From NCBI GenBank assembly GCA_017893485.1, contig CM030367.1, positions 144,449,767 through 144,513,766 on the forward strand: a stretch of 64,000 nt of DNA, read 5' to 3'. Position 1 is the first letter of the stretch, and each line of letters begins with the position of its first letter. The translations under genes and the position numbers were made by a program. The stretch comes from Hemerocallis citrina. Its lineage: Eukaryota > Streptophyta > Magnoliopsida > Asparagales > Asphodelaceae. Positions 33,203-43,989 of this stretch are shown here, one piece after another. The notes below the pieces were generated by a model. That model was not told the DNA's origin, did no database searches, and saw only the letters and a list, made by a program, of their open reading frames with translations.

Positions 33203-33479
33203 TATTAAAATTTGGGAAAATCTTTAAAATTGGAAGAATTAATTAAAAAATTCAAAAAAAAGCAATTTTAAATTGGGGAAAATTATTAAAAATCTATGGA
33301 AACTTCCAGAATTTTTTTTTAAAAAAATCAGGAAAAAATTCACCACTTCTAGAAGCTTCTGATCAGTTCCACATGTCTTTAACCGTCCCTGAAAGCTAAA
33401 ATTGTACTCCAGAATTCTGAAACACGATTAACTACTTCCCGAAAGCCAAGAAAATAAATTTCCGGGAGTGGGGGGCTTA
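33203..33479 (+). promoter_or_regulatory. Element E 3' end with polypurine tract
   Basis: AT-rich text continues E's sequence interrupted by the LINE. The tract gggagtggggggct at 33463-33476 lies directly before the LTR start and matches the tract of B and C on their strands. Confidence 0.7.
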
Positions 33480-33803
33480 TGATAATGGTAGAAATCACAC
33501 TAAATCCGGGCCGTACAATTCCAGCACATATCCTATAGCTTCTACAGGAAGATTAATCATAATGGGCCACTTTAATAGGTCCATGTCTTCTTCAGGCTTA
33601 TCTAACAAGATATTGGCCACTTTCAAGCCCATTAAAAGCGATTAGGCCCACTAGGAGAGATACCCAGTCCATGAGGGCTATAAGTCAAATCTCTTATCCC
33701 CAGACAGAAAAAACTTATCTCTTAAGGGGGAGAATCAATAGGAGATAAGATATTCACATCAATCTAACGAATCCATATCAATCTCCTAAACTATATCAAT
33801 CTC
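33480..33803 (+). repeat. Element E 3' LTR, truncated
   Basis: Starts TGATAATGG after the polypurine tract, like the TGATATGG LTR starts of A, C and D. Positions 33715-33803 match 1-85. After about 33803 the match stops before the TATA region, so the LTR is cut there. Confidence 0.65.
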
Positions 33804-34127
33804 TCTATATATCAAAGAATTTCGTGATCAAAGGTATCATGTAAGTCGATTCCTCTAGTGAAATCCAAAGTTGTAATATCATGTCTACTCTAAAGCTTGA
33901 AATGAAATGCTTCTTGTAATTCTGCTTTCTGTTAAATATATCTCCTTTATTTGATAAATGAATTTTTTACTAATATGTATGTGTGCACGTTTTTGTGCAT
34001 GTTTTTTTTAATGCATGTAGAATGTATCATGAACACACACTTAGTTAATTCTTATGAGCATGAATTTAGGGGGAGTACTTAATTTTAAATTCTAAGGTAT
34101 GTTTTGTTCACACCAAAAGTGGGAGAT
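33804..34127 (+). other. AT-rich remnant before a copia-like LTR
   Basis: No gene. It ends in a purine-rich aaaagtgggagattg, which is the usual 3' internal end of plant Ty1/copia elements, directly before the LTR at 34128. Another purine run, agggggagt, is at about 34068. Confidence 0.4.
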
Positions 34128-35187
34128 TGTTGACCCTAAGTTTGGTGTGCACAAAATGTACTGTTAGGACTAATATTCTTCAGTTGAGATATACATGTTT
34201 TACAGGAAATCAAAATTCAAACAAAAAGCCAAAAAAAATTTGAAATCAAGCAAACAACGAAAGTATAAAAAAAGATTGCAAATTATCAAAAGATTTGCCT
34301 CAAGAAATATGTGCTTCAATTCCTTAAAAAAACCAGTAGAGATTGTAAATTTATTTCGGTTTATGTGAGGAGATACCATGTAAAAAATCTTTGATTGAAT
34401 AATTAGTTAATGAAGGATTATATAAAGTGAATTCACCGAATAAAATCGGATCTAGCAGATTAGCGGTCGACCATATAAATGGTCGGTCGAATGTCACATA
34501 GTCGACCGCACAACATAGTACAAAAATGAGTCAACGACCGACCACCTTTATGTCTTCAGTCTGAAGTGGATGATTGACTCTTATCAAAGCGGTCGACCGA
34601 TACTTATGCAGAACCGATTATTTTTGGAATATCTTTTCACCATTTTTGGAAAGATTTAATTCTTCACCCTATAAATAGAGGTGAATTCACCGAGTATTCT
34701 TCATCCCTTTCAACTATTATTCTTCTTAACTTAATATTCAATCAATGATCTGAGAGTGTGAGCTTTTATTATTTTCTTAGTCAATATCGACATAGATCAT
34801 ACTTGTTTTTCTCGGCCAAAGTTCAGAAGAATATTCAGAAGAAAATGATTCAATCGATAGAAGAATATTCTGAACTTCGGCTTGTATAAGTCATGTGGGT
34901 GTAATAGCACTCTCAGCCAGAATACCGAGAATCGCTGTACGGGATTTTGAGTATAGGGGAAGCAGAGAATTGCTACAAGTAGGTGGTGTAGACGTATACC
35001 TGGGGGTCAAACCACGTTATATCGTTGTGTGTTGCATGTTCACTCTATTTTCTTTCTCTAACTTTATCTCCTTACTTAACGCATTTATTTTAAGTTTTCA
35101 ATTTCTACCTAATCACTCATATTCCAAACCCCCCCCCCCCCCCCCCGATGATTTACAGTTGAATCTAACTACCAGTTTTTTTTTACA
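34128..35187 (+). repeat. Copia-like LTR (probably a 3' LTR remnant)
   Basis: Begins TGTTGACCC after a purine tract, has a TATA box (ctataaatagag) near 34671, and reaches a ttttaca at 35187 followed by attggtat, which resembles the copia junction with the initiator-Met tRNA primer site (mutated here). An alternative end is 35227 (gttaaca). Several gtcgaccg motifs occur at 34465-34600. No copia coding sequence is present in the window. The family call rests on LTR ends only. Confidence 0.45.
35129..35146. repeat. Poly-C run of 18 bases
   Basis: An uninterrupted run of C within the copia-like LTR. Length is likely unstable and error-prone in sequencing. Confidence 0.95.
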
Positions 35188-35454
35188 ATTGGTATGCCTC
35201 TCAAAGACACCTCAGTAGGAGTTAACACGGAGGTGCCGCCCTTCGCACGAACACCTACCACAAGGCTTTCTCTATCTGTCGATAATATTTTAACGTCATA
35301 GTCTAGGTGAGGGTTGGGAAATTACTAGAATGACCTTGCTGTGAGAAGAAATTTTGTTGGGTGCATTTTGTATGATTGTTTGGTATGGAAATGTGATCCT
35401 ATATTGCTTTGTTTAGACCGGTTTTGAAGGGGCATGGATAAAGAGAAACATGGG

Positions 35455-36046
35455 TGTTACCGCTGATTTCGGTGTGGGGGTAAACAGATAGAATTTGTGA
35501 GTCCGGGAAACACCTGAACGATTGACTCGGCCTTCTTGCTCCTGGCACAACCTGCAAGGAAGTGCGAAACACCGGGGTTGATTCCGGCGACGCACCCTCC
35601 GACGCTCTTGTCAGTAATCAGGAAAAGATTAAGAAAGAGCTTAAGTGGTCAAAGAGTGATTAACCTGGTCTCGGTGGTAGAGGGGTTGTATTTATAGTCG
35701 CCTTTGGAACGATTTGGGGGCCTAATTTCCTGCCTAACAAATAGGAGAAAAATCCTCCTATTCTGTTTTGGGAAGTTAGGCCTTGATTCCCTGGTGAGAG
35801 CTAATCAGGTTTATTGATTTGACCAAATCAGTGGCCTGATTCTCTTCTTGGTGGATTGGGCTTGTATCGGGTCGGGACCCGTACCCAATTGAAGTGGATC
35901 TATTCGCGGGTGGTTGGTTCTGTGAGAAGGAGGCCCAATACCCGTTTTGGATCCATCTGTATGTGAAATTACCTTTTTACCCCCGTGCTTCAGGATTCGT
36001 GATCGATCTGGACGGTCCCGATTTAACCCCAATTTTAGCCATATCA
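35455..36046 (-). repeat. Element C 3' LTR
   Basis: Matches 49792-50383 except at two positions near the start. Minus-strand TATA box (plus text tatttata) at 35689-35696. On the minus strand the LTR begins TGATATGGC and ends GGTAACA. Confidence 0.97.
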
Positions 36047-36064
36047 CGAGCCCCCCACTCCTAA
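36047..36064 (-). promoter_or_regulatory. Element C polypurine tract
   Basis: Minus strand AGGAGTGGGGGGCTCG directly before the 3' LTR. Same tract as in B. Confidence 0.85.
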
Positions 36065-38311
36065 AGACTGAGTGTGATCAGACTTTGAGGAGTAGTTTAG
36101 CTGTTTTAGTGGCTGATGGAGTTGTATTGGAGTCCAGACGTGGGATTTTGAATCTAGAAAGGGGGTAGTGAGGCAACTTTTGATGCCGCTGGCAGTTCTC
36201 TGGTCACATCGGGTGTTCAAGAGCTTTTATCTATTTTTTCGAACTACTTGTTTAATCTTGAGACACGTTTGCTAATCATTCGGGGGCCTTAACCGTACAT
36301 TCTGGGCGACAATTGTTCGTTCAGGGGTTCGAAAATGTGCCCCCTAAATCTCAATTATTATCCAGAATTTTTGGCTAATTTTCCCGAATTTTTAACAATT
36401 TTCTCGCAATTTTTAAACAAATAAAACAATTTAAATAGATAAAAAATGATTTAAACACCGTTTTATGGCGTGGCTCGATCTGGGCCGCTGATCGCAAATG
36501 GGCGCGAACTTCGGAAAGATCTGATGGCTGCCGCCGCTCGGCAGCATTTTTCTCCGTTTACCAGTTCGGGAAGGCCTCTGCTCGGCAGCCGACCGAAGGC
36601 ATGGGGGGTTCGGCAGCCGACCGAAGGCTTGAGTGACGTGGCGTAATCTGGGCCGTTGGATGTTGGCTCGCATCTCGAGACGGGAACGGTTCCCAATAAA
36701 ACGCTATCTTGTCTTTTAGCGCACGTGGCGCAATCTGTGCCGTTCGCCATTGGGAGCGTGAATTTCTGGGAGATCCGACGGCTGAGATAGCTCGGTGCCT
36801 TTTTTTCTCCATTTACCAGTTCGGGAAGGCCTCTGCTCGGCAGCTGACCGAAGGCAGGGTTCGGCTGCGCCGTGGTGCTATCTGTTCGGAGGTGATCTCG
36901 CTTCCAAGGGTATTAATGACGCTCGGGGTTTGTGCAGCATTCCCCTTTCCCAGGTCATTAGGAATAATCCCTTTAATTAATGCGTGGCATTTCAACTTCC
37001 GAGGATCAGTAACTCCCTCAATTAAGACGCGGCGCTTCAGTTTCCGAGGGTAGTAATGGCTGGTTCTTGGGGGCAGACTATAAGTACTCCACTCCCTTTG
37101 TCGTTTTCGTCACAACCAAATCGAGTTCCAGACCTCGGAGGCGTCTGCCTCGGGTAGCTTCTTTCTTGAGGTCCGGAGAGGTGGTCGCTCTTCTGCCTGG
37201 TTTTCCCTTCGTTCCTGACGGCCCCAAAGCGGATGTTAGGAGCGAAGGGGGACGAGGTAGTAGTGGCGGCGACCGTGGTCCGGATCCGAGGGACAAGTTA
37301 CTTCGGAAGGACGTGCGGTCGCCTTGTTGTCTTGTTGTTTCCCCATTCCTCTCTGCTCCGAAAAGGTGGTGTCAGGAGTGGGGAGCAATAAGACAGTAGG
37401 GCCGACGGCAATAGTCCTGTCCCGGGGTGTGGACTTCTTCGGAAGGACGGGTGGTCGTTCTCTCACCAAGGTCTTCGGCTTATTTTGGTGGCTCCGAAGC
37501 GAGCGTCGGAGAGAGCGGAGGTCTTGGTGAGAGAATGGCGATCCATGTCCGATGCCGATCTCTTGGTCCACTTCATCATGAGTAGCAGCTCGGACTTTTG
37601 GGCCGTCCGAGCCTGTTGTTTGCAACTGTGAAGGCGCTGCGGTTAGAGCCCTTTGGTAAGCCGCGCCTTCCAGATGCAAACAACTGGCTCGGAATGGTGC
37701 GTTCTTCCCAATTCCTGAGTGTGGATGGGTCTCCTCTCATCTCTGTCTTCCTTCCGGGCCGATGGCTTTTGATGGATATCAGCCCGGGGGAGTTAGAGAT
37801 GGGGGGAGTGCCGATCTGTTCCCGCCCGGGGCCCGTGGTCGGCAGAATGTCGATTGGTGCACGGGACCTGGGGGGCATTCGCCGAAGGCGGCGCCTCAAA
37901 ACTAAATCAAAAATTTTTCCGGGTTCTTTTTAGACGAAGGTGGGGCGTCCGAGGGTCCGATCGTCCGAGCGACGTGGCGCTATCTGAGCCGCCGGATGCT
38001 GACACGCATCTCGAGATGGGCGCGTTCTCCAAGAAAACATTATTGTCGTTTAGTGCTCTCGGCGAGATCTGGACCGTCTGATGAAGATCAGGCGCGAAAG
38101 TTGAGGGAGAAGGGAGTTTTCCCCATTTACCAGCTCGGGGAGGCACTTGCACGGATTCCGAGCAGACTCTATTGCAGCCATGTTCAGTTTGCTCACAGCT
38201 CGGATTCTCGTCCCATCTTGCCGAGCTGGTTGACTTTGTGGTGGGCCTTCGAGATGCTTCGAGAGTAGCCCAAAAGTCGCTCTGGAAGTCCAAGAGACGC
38301 CTCATTTTCAC
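36065..38311. other. Element C region upstream of the antisense genes, with dispersed internal repeats
   Basis: No convincing gene. A module of about 160-220 bases, marked by cgtggcg..atctg..ccg and tttaccagttcgggaaggc, occurs at about 36450-36610, 36640-36860 and 37960-38160, and again at 42800-43020. An upstream TATA-like ctataagta lies at about 37078, in text similar to B after 18900. The segment 37600-37790 is also shared with B. Short frames in both strands are not supported by homology. Confidence 0.6.
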
Positions 38312-38318
38312 TATAAAT
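38312..38318 (+). promoter_or_regulatory. TATA box of the antisense genes in element C
   Basis: TATAAAT, 198 bases before the ATG at 38510, followed by a C/T-rich leader as in A and B. Confidence 0.65.
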
Positions 38319-38509
38319 CTTTACCCCCCTTTGACCAAGTCTTCACTTTTCACTTTTACTCTCTCTCTTCCGTATTTACTTTGCTTCGAGGTCTTTAGCT
38401 TCCTGGTGGTGTCGCTAGCTGTCGCGGTAGCGTTCCTCGTTCCGGCGAAGTTTCCGACCGTAACTGTCACTTCAAGGTCAGTCTCTTTCCCTTCTCTCTT
38501 TAGGAAAAT

Positions 38510-40912
38510 ATGGTTAAGATTTCGGCTGAGACCCCCGCCTCGGAGCAAGCCGTTGGCCGAGGGGAGGAAGAGAAAGGAGTAGTGGAGCCGAGCGAGCAGG
38601 ACGTTGTTCGTCCAGACGCGGAGGGCGGAGTGGCCGAGGTGCCCCAAGAAGTCGCGGCGGAGTCCCGAAAGGGCAAAGCTGTAATTACTATAGTGGAGAC
38701 GCCGAAGAGAGCGGGGGAGTTCGGTCGGCAGCCCATCGCCGTGTCGAGCGTGGGAGGAGTCCGGGATTACACTGAGCATATCTTGGAGAAGGTTACCCAA
38801 GGTACGGCTAAACTGGTGGAGGAGAACGAGCCTAGGGAGCTGTCCGAGGTCGATCGCAAGATCTCGACTCTTACCGAAGCGGACCTTCATCTGGTCCGAG
38901 AGGGCTTCCAGATCCCTCTCGAGTACACGTTGCTCCTCCCTGGGCCGGGGTTCCGAGCCAATACTGGGTCCTCTCCGGACATATGCGTCTTTCCGGTCGA
39001 CTCCCTCATTGCCGGTCTTCGCTTTCCCCTCCACCCATTCGTGGTTGACGTCCTGGTTTGGTATGGTTTGAGTCCCGCTCAACTGATGCCGAACACATGG
39101 AGGCAAGTTGTGGCGTTCCTCCTCCGATGCCAAGAGATCGGCGCCAAGCCGACCATGTACCTCTTTCGAAGTCTCTTCCGACCTGTCCAGCCGAGAAAAG
39201 ACGAGCAGAGGTTTTATCTTTCGCCCCGGCCGGGCGTGAAACTGATCGAGAATCCGGACTCGATCAAACACTGGAAGGACAAATACTTCCTCGTTCGGAA
39301 TCTGACGCCATGGGTGATACCGACAGTTTGGGCGGACGGACTACCCAAGCGCACAAAGAAGGACGTTCCGCTGAACGCTGCAGAGACCGAGGTCCAGAAG
39401 AAGATCCTTGCTCTGCCGACGCTTAGCTGGAAGGATATCACCGAAGAGCATCTGTTCCGTGGGGGTCTCAGTCCGATCGACCCTCGTACGCTTCTGGTAT
39501 TTATACTTCTCTTCGTAAAGTTTGCATTCAATTTTCTAAGTTTTTTCGTTCGTCTCTTGCAGAGACCATGAAGCTCGATTACAAGGCCCTGGTGGCGAAG
39601 GGCAGGTCCGAGCAGGAGAAGAAGAAGAGGCCGTCGACAGCGCCTCAGGACAGCCGAGCTTCGAAGAAGGCCTCGGTCGTGAAGGCAGCCGACCAGCCGA
39701 AGGTTGCGGTCCTGAAGGAGGGGGAGATTGAGGTCCTTGTCCCTCCGACAAAGGTTGCGGTACCCGAGCAGGGGGGGTCGTGGACCTCGATCCCTCGGCC
39801 TCGGCTGCTCCTGCTCCTACCCCGGAGGCGGACGCTCCTGGTCCGTCGAGCAGTGAGTTCGGAGTGGCTGATGCGCTGTCCCTCCCGGTTCCGCCACTCA
39901 CCCCCGGCGCGGAGAAGATCTTGACCGAGCGTCATAAACAGATCTTCATTCCTGATTGGCAGGTGATGAACGTCGACGGCTTTTTGGGCGACGGGAACAT
40001 CTGCATGGAGGCAGTGAGGCACCTGCCGACCCCGAAGGACCGAGCAACCCTGAGGGCCGGGATGGCAGGGGACAACGTGATGCAGATGGCCCGGAGCACT
40101 ATGTCGGTAAGTGTGTCGAGCCCTTCTTCATTCATATTTTTCCTTGGAATTTTTTCTAAGTTCTTGGGCTCGGATTTTAACGTGTCGTTCTCTTCCAGAC
40201 CCTCTGCCACTTCAGTTGGCTGGTCGAGGAGATGGCGAGGAAGGATCAGGAGAAGGAGAAGGAGAGGGCGGAGCGCGTTCGGGTTGCGAAGCGGCTTGAG
40301 TCCGAGCTGCTTCTATCGACGAAGAGAGTCGCCAAAGTGGAGGACCTGGAGAAGAAGCTGGCCGACGCCATCCAATCGTCGAAGGATACGGCGGCCAAGC
40401 TTGAGAAGGAGGTGGCCGAGCTGAAGGAGGAGCTGGCCAGCGCTCGGTCGGGAGCGGAGAAGGAGGTTACCGAGCTGAAGGACGAGCTGGCCAAGGCTCG
40501 GTCGGAAGGGGAGACTGCTCGGAAGAGAGCCGAGAGGATCAAGGCCAACCACCTGAGGAAGGTGAAGAAGGTGAAGAGGGCCGTGCAAGAGGAGGCCGCG
40601 CAGCACATGATCCAGAATATGCTGGACGCCTACGGCCGTGCCCTGACCCACGTAGCCGCGAAGAACCCGGGCTTTGACTCGTCCTCCTACGACTTTTACG
40701 AGCCCGTGGAGGGGGAAGAAGGGATCACCGAGGGTCTACTCGGTCCCGACGGAGAGACGGAACCCGCCGAAGGTGATGGGGAGACCGAAGCCGAGGGCGA
40801 GGAGGAGAAACTCTCCGAGGAGGAGAGCTGGAGCGAAGGCGGGGGCGAGGGTGATGGCGAGGACAAGGCAGAGGGGTCGACGGATCCGAGCGGCAAAAAG
40901 GTCGACCCCTGA
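38510..40912 (+). CDS. Element C antisense gene 1 (PF04195-like domain plus coiled coil), one frameshift
   Basis: Predicted exons are 38510-39496, 39565-40106 and 40199-40912, with GT-AG introns of 68 and 92 bases at the same places as in B. Exon 1 carries the conserved domain: ICVFPVDSLIAGLRFPLHPF, then FYLSPRPGVKLIENPDSIKH. Exon 2 has FIPDWQVMNVDGF, matching APDWSVRMGD in B. A run of seven G at about 39772 shifts the frame inside exon 2; this may be a real break or a sequence error in the run. Exon 3 is a long Lys/Glu coiled coil (about residues 20-120 of the exon) with an acidic tail. It runs opposite to gag-pol and converges on it. Function unknown. Confidence 0.65.
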
Positions 40913-41126
40913 CTCGGTTGTCTCCCTACTTTTCAGTCTTTTTGGTTTTGTTTTCTTTTTGTAAGCCTTATTGCGGACTGGCCACCGCCTTTGTTTTGAA
41001 TGAAAAAGTATTTTGTTTGGCCAAAAACTTGTCCAAGTGTTGAGCCTCGGACTTAGTGTGCGTTTTGGGCGTTTTGGGCGTAAATTTCTCCAACTGTTGG
41101 GCCTCGGATTTATTTCCGCTTTTCAG

Positions 41127-41966
41127 GTGGTGTTTGGTCCGGTCACGGAGCTGGTCTTCCTTCGGAAGGAATTGGCCAATTTGAAGCGTGAACTCTCGGA
41201 CAGTCGGCAGAGGCGGTTTCTCCTGCTCGGCCAGGCGGAGGAGGTCAGGGCAGTTCTGAGGAGGAACTGTCGCGAGCTGCATCAACTCTGGAAGCGCTCC
41301 TAGGGTCCCGGTTCCGAAGGGGAGATTGGGCGGCTTCGTGGGGAGCTGAAAGCCGCCGAGCAGAAGAACGACGATCTTTTGGCCGAGGTACAATACTTGG
41401 AGCTATCGGAGAGAGAGCGTTCGGCGGAAAGGGAGAAGATGGCCTCCGAGCTGGAGGGGGCTTTGGCCGAGCGTAAGAGACTATTGGCCGAGGTCGACAT
41501 GCTCAGGAGGATCACAATAGATAGGGGGATTGAGGTCACCCACTATCGGCGGCTTGCAACTGATAGTCCCAATGCCTCGGGGTCGTTGAAGGCCCCTCGA
41601 CCGAAGAAATTGGCGAAGGACGTCGTCTTGAGGGATCGGATTATCGAACTGGAGGAGGAGATCGCGTCGCTTAAACCTGCGCCGGAGAGGGCTAATGTTC
41701 GCAGCACGTCGTGCACCCGCGAGGAAAGCGAGAGGGGGATTACGTTTTATGAACTCGCGACGCGCCCGCTAACGACCAGGCGGAGTCCGACTGACGCTCA
41801 GAGCAGTGCGGCTGTCTCGTCGAGCGGGGCATCGGTCGGCGCGGCTGTTAGGACTAGCAGTGAAGGGGGGTCGCGCTTCGTTGGTTTAGGGTCGAGCTCA
41901 GAGGGTCGGCCTCGTCGTCCTCGCGTTTCCCTAAACCGAAGCATTCCCTTTCCGAAGAGGATTTGA
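41127..41966 (+). pseudogene. Element C antisense ORF 2, coiled coil, one internal stop
   Basis: The frame begins right after a ttccgcttttcag acceptor and is homologous to antisense ORF 2 of A, which starts the same way (12590). It encodes heptad-rich helices (ELVFLRKELANLKRELSD, AEREKMASELEGALAERKRL). A TAG at 41301-41303 interrupts the frame, which otherwise continues in phase to 41966. No promoter-like TATA box and no polyadenylation signal are seen around it, so it may be an alternative 3' exon of the upstream unit. Function unknown. Confidence 0.5.
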
Positions 41967-42133
41967 TTATGTCACTTTTCATTTCTGTTGGTCGTTGTAA
42001 TAGCCTAGTCGTAGGGTTGGTCGACCGTTTGTAACACTATTATGTCTGAATGCATAAAAATTCTGAAAAACTTTTAAGTGTTTGTCTTCGGCACTGTATT
42101 GAAACTGCGTTGTTCGTTTTTCCTATTTTTCAG

Positions 42134-42553
42134 CTTGTCGCGGCGATCCATGGATCGGACTCCGGGCGTCCGAATGATGACTCCGCATCCGAGGCGACCT
42201 CTGGGACGGTGGTTCTGAGCCCCAGGAGTGTCGATCTGAAGCTACGCCGATCCGAGGGCGAGTGGAGTCACCTTTCGTTGGTTCGCAGTCTCCGGGAGGC
42301 CGAAACACAACGCTTGGAGAGCAAGATCGTCGAGCTGAGCCCCGTAGGGGAGGACGAGGACTCACAGACCGCATTCAGCAATGCTCTTCGGGTCAAAAGT
42401 ATTCGGCACATTCAGTCGAAACTCATTACCGAACGGGATAACTTGCTCTCGGAGATGGGACAGCTGCGGGCGGAAATGGCGAAGCTTCGAGGAGAGGCGG
42501 AGGAACCGTCTGCCGAGGAGGGCGAACAAGATGGAGAGGATGCATTTTTATGA
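42134..42553 (+). CDS. Element C antisense ORF 3, acidic coiled coil
   Basis: The frame begins right after a tcctatttttcag acceptor and runs 140 residues, with RSLREAETQRLESKIVEL and LRAEMAKLRGEAEEPSAEE. It ends in a very acidic tail. A polyadenylation-like AATAAAA lies at 42639-42645, the first canonical one after antisense gene 1. It is either a third gene or the last exon of one unit. No counterpart is visible in A or B. Confidence 0.45.
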   Translation, partial: LVAAIHGSDSGRPNDDSASEATSGTVVLSPRSVDLKLRRSEGEWSHLSLVRSLREAETQRLESKIVELSPVGEDEDSQTAFSNALRVKSIRHIQSKLITERDNLLSEMGQLRAEMAKLRGEAEEPSAEEGEQDGEDAFL

Positions 42554-43073
42554 AAGACAAGTGTAGTGGGTCGGGGGTTGTACGTTTTGTTTGCCGACAC
42601 TTTTGTAATGGTCCATTTTGTACTGTACGCCGATATTTAATAAAATTCCCTTTCGGTGTTTTGTACGTCTGTCTTTGTTTATAACTGTGTTGACCGTGCC
42701 GAACTATTTGAATTGAGTGTGTCTATTTAGCCGAATGGAGCCCCAGGGGTACGGCGATTTGTCGCTCGGTGGGTCTGACACGGCGATGTTCTCGAAAGTG
42801 CTATTTCGACGTGGCGAGATCTGAGCCGTTGAATGTAGGCGCGGATCTCGAGGCGGCTCGTTTTCCAAGAAAACGTTATCTTGTCGTTTTGCGTACGTGG
42901 CACGATCTGAGCCGTCTGATCGAGATCACGCGCGAAAGTTAAGGGGGAAGTGTGTTTTCCCCGTTTACCAGTTCGGGAAGGCATTTGCTCGGATGCCGAC
43001 CGAATGCGTTTGCCTTCGGACCTCGGTTGTCAGTTAAGAGTGGTCGGGATACGTGTTCCGGACCTTAGGCATA
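42554..43073. other. 3' flank of the antisense unit, with a dispersed module copy
   Basis: Contains the AATAAAA signal (42639) and, at about 42800-43020, the fourth copy of the module described at 36065-38311. No gene. Confidence 0.6.
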
Positions 43074-43844
43074 GTCCAACGGCTGCGGGAGCAATTCCGA
43101 ACGGCGATCTACCCCTGGTTCGTCCGGAGACGAGCCGAGGAGGTAGAGTCGAGCCGAGTGTTGGACTCCGAACCATCGGTGTAGTTCAACGGCTGCGGGA
43201 GCAATTCCGAACGGCGATCTACCCCTGGTTCGTCCGGAGACGAACCGAAGAGGTACAGTCGAGCCGAGTGTTGGACTCCGAACCATCGGTGTAGTTCAAC
43301 GGCTGTGGGAGCAATTCCGAACGGTGATCTACCCCTGGTTCGTCCGGAGACGAACCGAGGAGGTAAAGTCGAGCCGAGTGTTGGACTCCGAACCATCGGT
43401 GTAGTTCAACGGCTACGGGAGCAATTTCGAACGGCGATCTACCCCTGGTTCGTCCGGAGACGAACCGAGGAGGTAAAGTCGAGCCGAATGTTGGACTCCG
43501 AACCATCGGTGTAGTTCAACGGCTGCGGGAGCAATTCCGAACGGCGATCTACCCCTGGTTCGTCCGGAGACGAACCGAGGAGGTAAAGTCGAGCCGAGTG
43601 TTGGACTCCGAACCATCGGTGTAGTTCAACGGCTGTGGGAGCAATTCCGAACGGCGATCTACCCCTGGTTCGTCCGGAGACGAACCGAGGAGGTAAAGTC
43701 GAGCCGAGTGTTGGACTCCGAACCATCGGTGTAGTTCAACGGCTGTGGGAGCAATTCCGAACGGCGATCTACCCCTGGTTCGTCCGGAGACGAACCGAGG
43801 AGGTAAAGTCGAGCCGAGTGTTGGACTCCGAACCATCGGTGTAG
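43074..43844. repeat. Element C tandem array, 110 bp unit, 7 copies
   Basis: The unit starts gtagttcaacggctgcggg and recurs at about 43076, 43186, 43296, 43406, 43516, 43626 and 43736 with an exact 110-base period. Copies differ at only a few positions. It lies between the gag-pol stop and the antisense ORFs. Overlapping frames on both strands (about 69-110 residues) exist only because the unit happens to lack stops. Confidence 0.97.
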
Positions 43845-43989
43845 TAAGAGGGGAGGAAAAAACAGGCAAATTCAAAAACAAAATGGAGCTTTCTTTATTT
43901 GATATTTGATGGCGAACCGTTTTACATAGTGGAATTCATAGAACAGGTTACAAGTTAAAGGAGAGGAATGGCGCGACACCTCGAATTAC

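Larger units (their letters stand above)
1..33803 (+). mobile_element. Element E: old Ty3/gypsy (Tat-like) copy, disrupted by nested insertions
   Basis: The first ~85 bases match 33715-33803, which lies directly after a polypurine tract (33463-33476), so the two stretches read as the 5' and 3' LTRs of one plus-strand element. Between them are a decayed gag-protease-pol remnant (451-2460) and a tandem-repeat 3' region. Large insertions follow: element A with its own passengers (about 4321-25954) and a LINE (27281-33185). Removing these leaves an element of roughly 6 kb. Pol is missing from the protease to the last ~40 residues, so this copy cannot move by itself. The pairing of the two ends is inference from LTR similarity and strand; no TSD can be tested because the left end is off-window and the right LTR is truncated. 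Confidence 0.65.

Noticed and set aside
35188..35449. Internal region of a copia element after the LTR
   Set aside because: An attggtat motif resembles a primer site, but no further copia sequence follows, so only a weak LTR-end hint is kept.
38321..39271. 316-residue minus-strand frame in C
   Set aside because: Opposite exon 1 of antisense gene 1, overlapping its promoter, with no recognisable motif.
43065..43881. Overlapping open frames of 67-110 residues on both strands
   Set aside because: They are produced by the 110-base tandem repeat, whose unit lacks stops in several frames. No initiation context and no homology.
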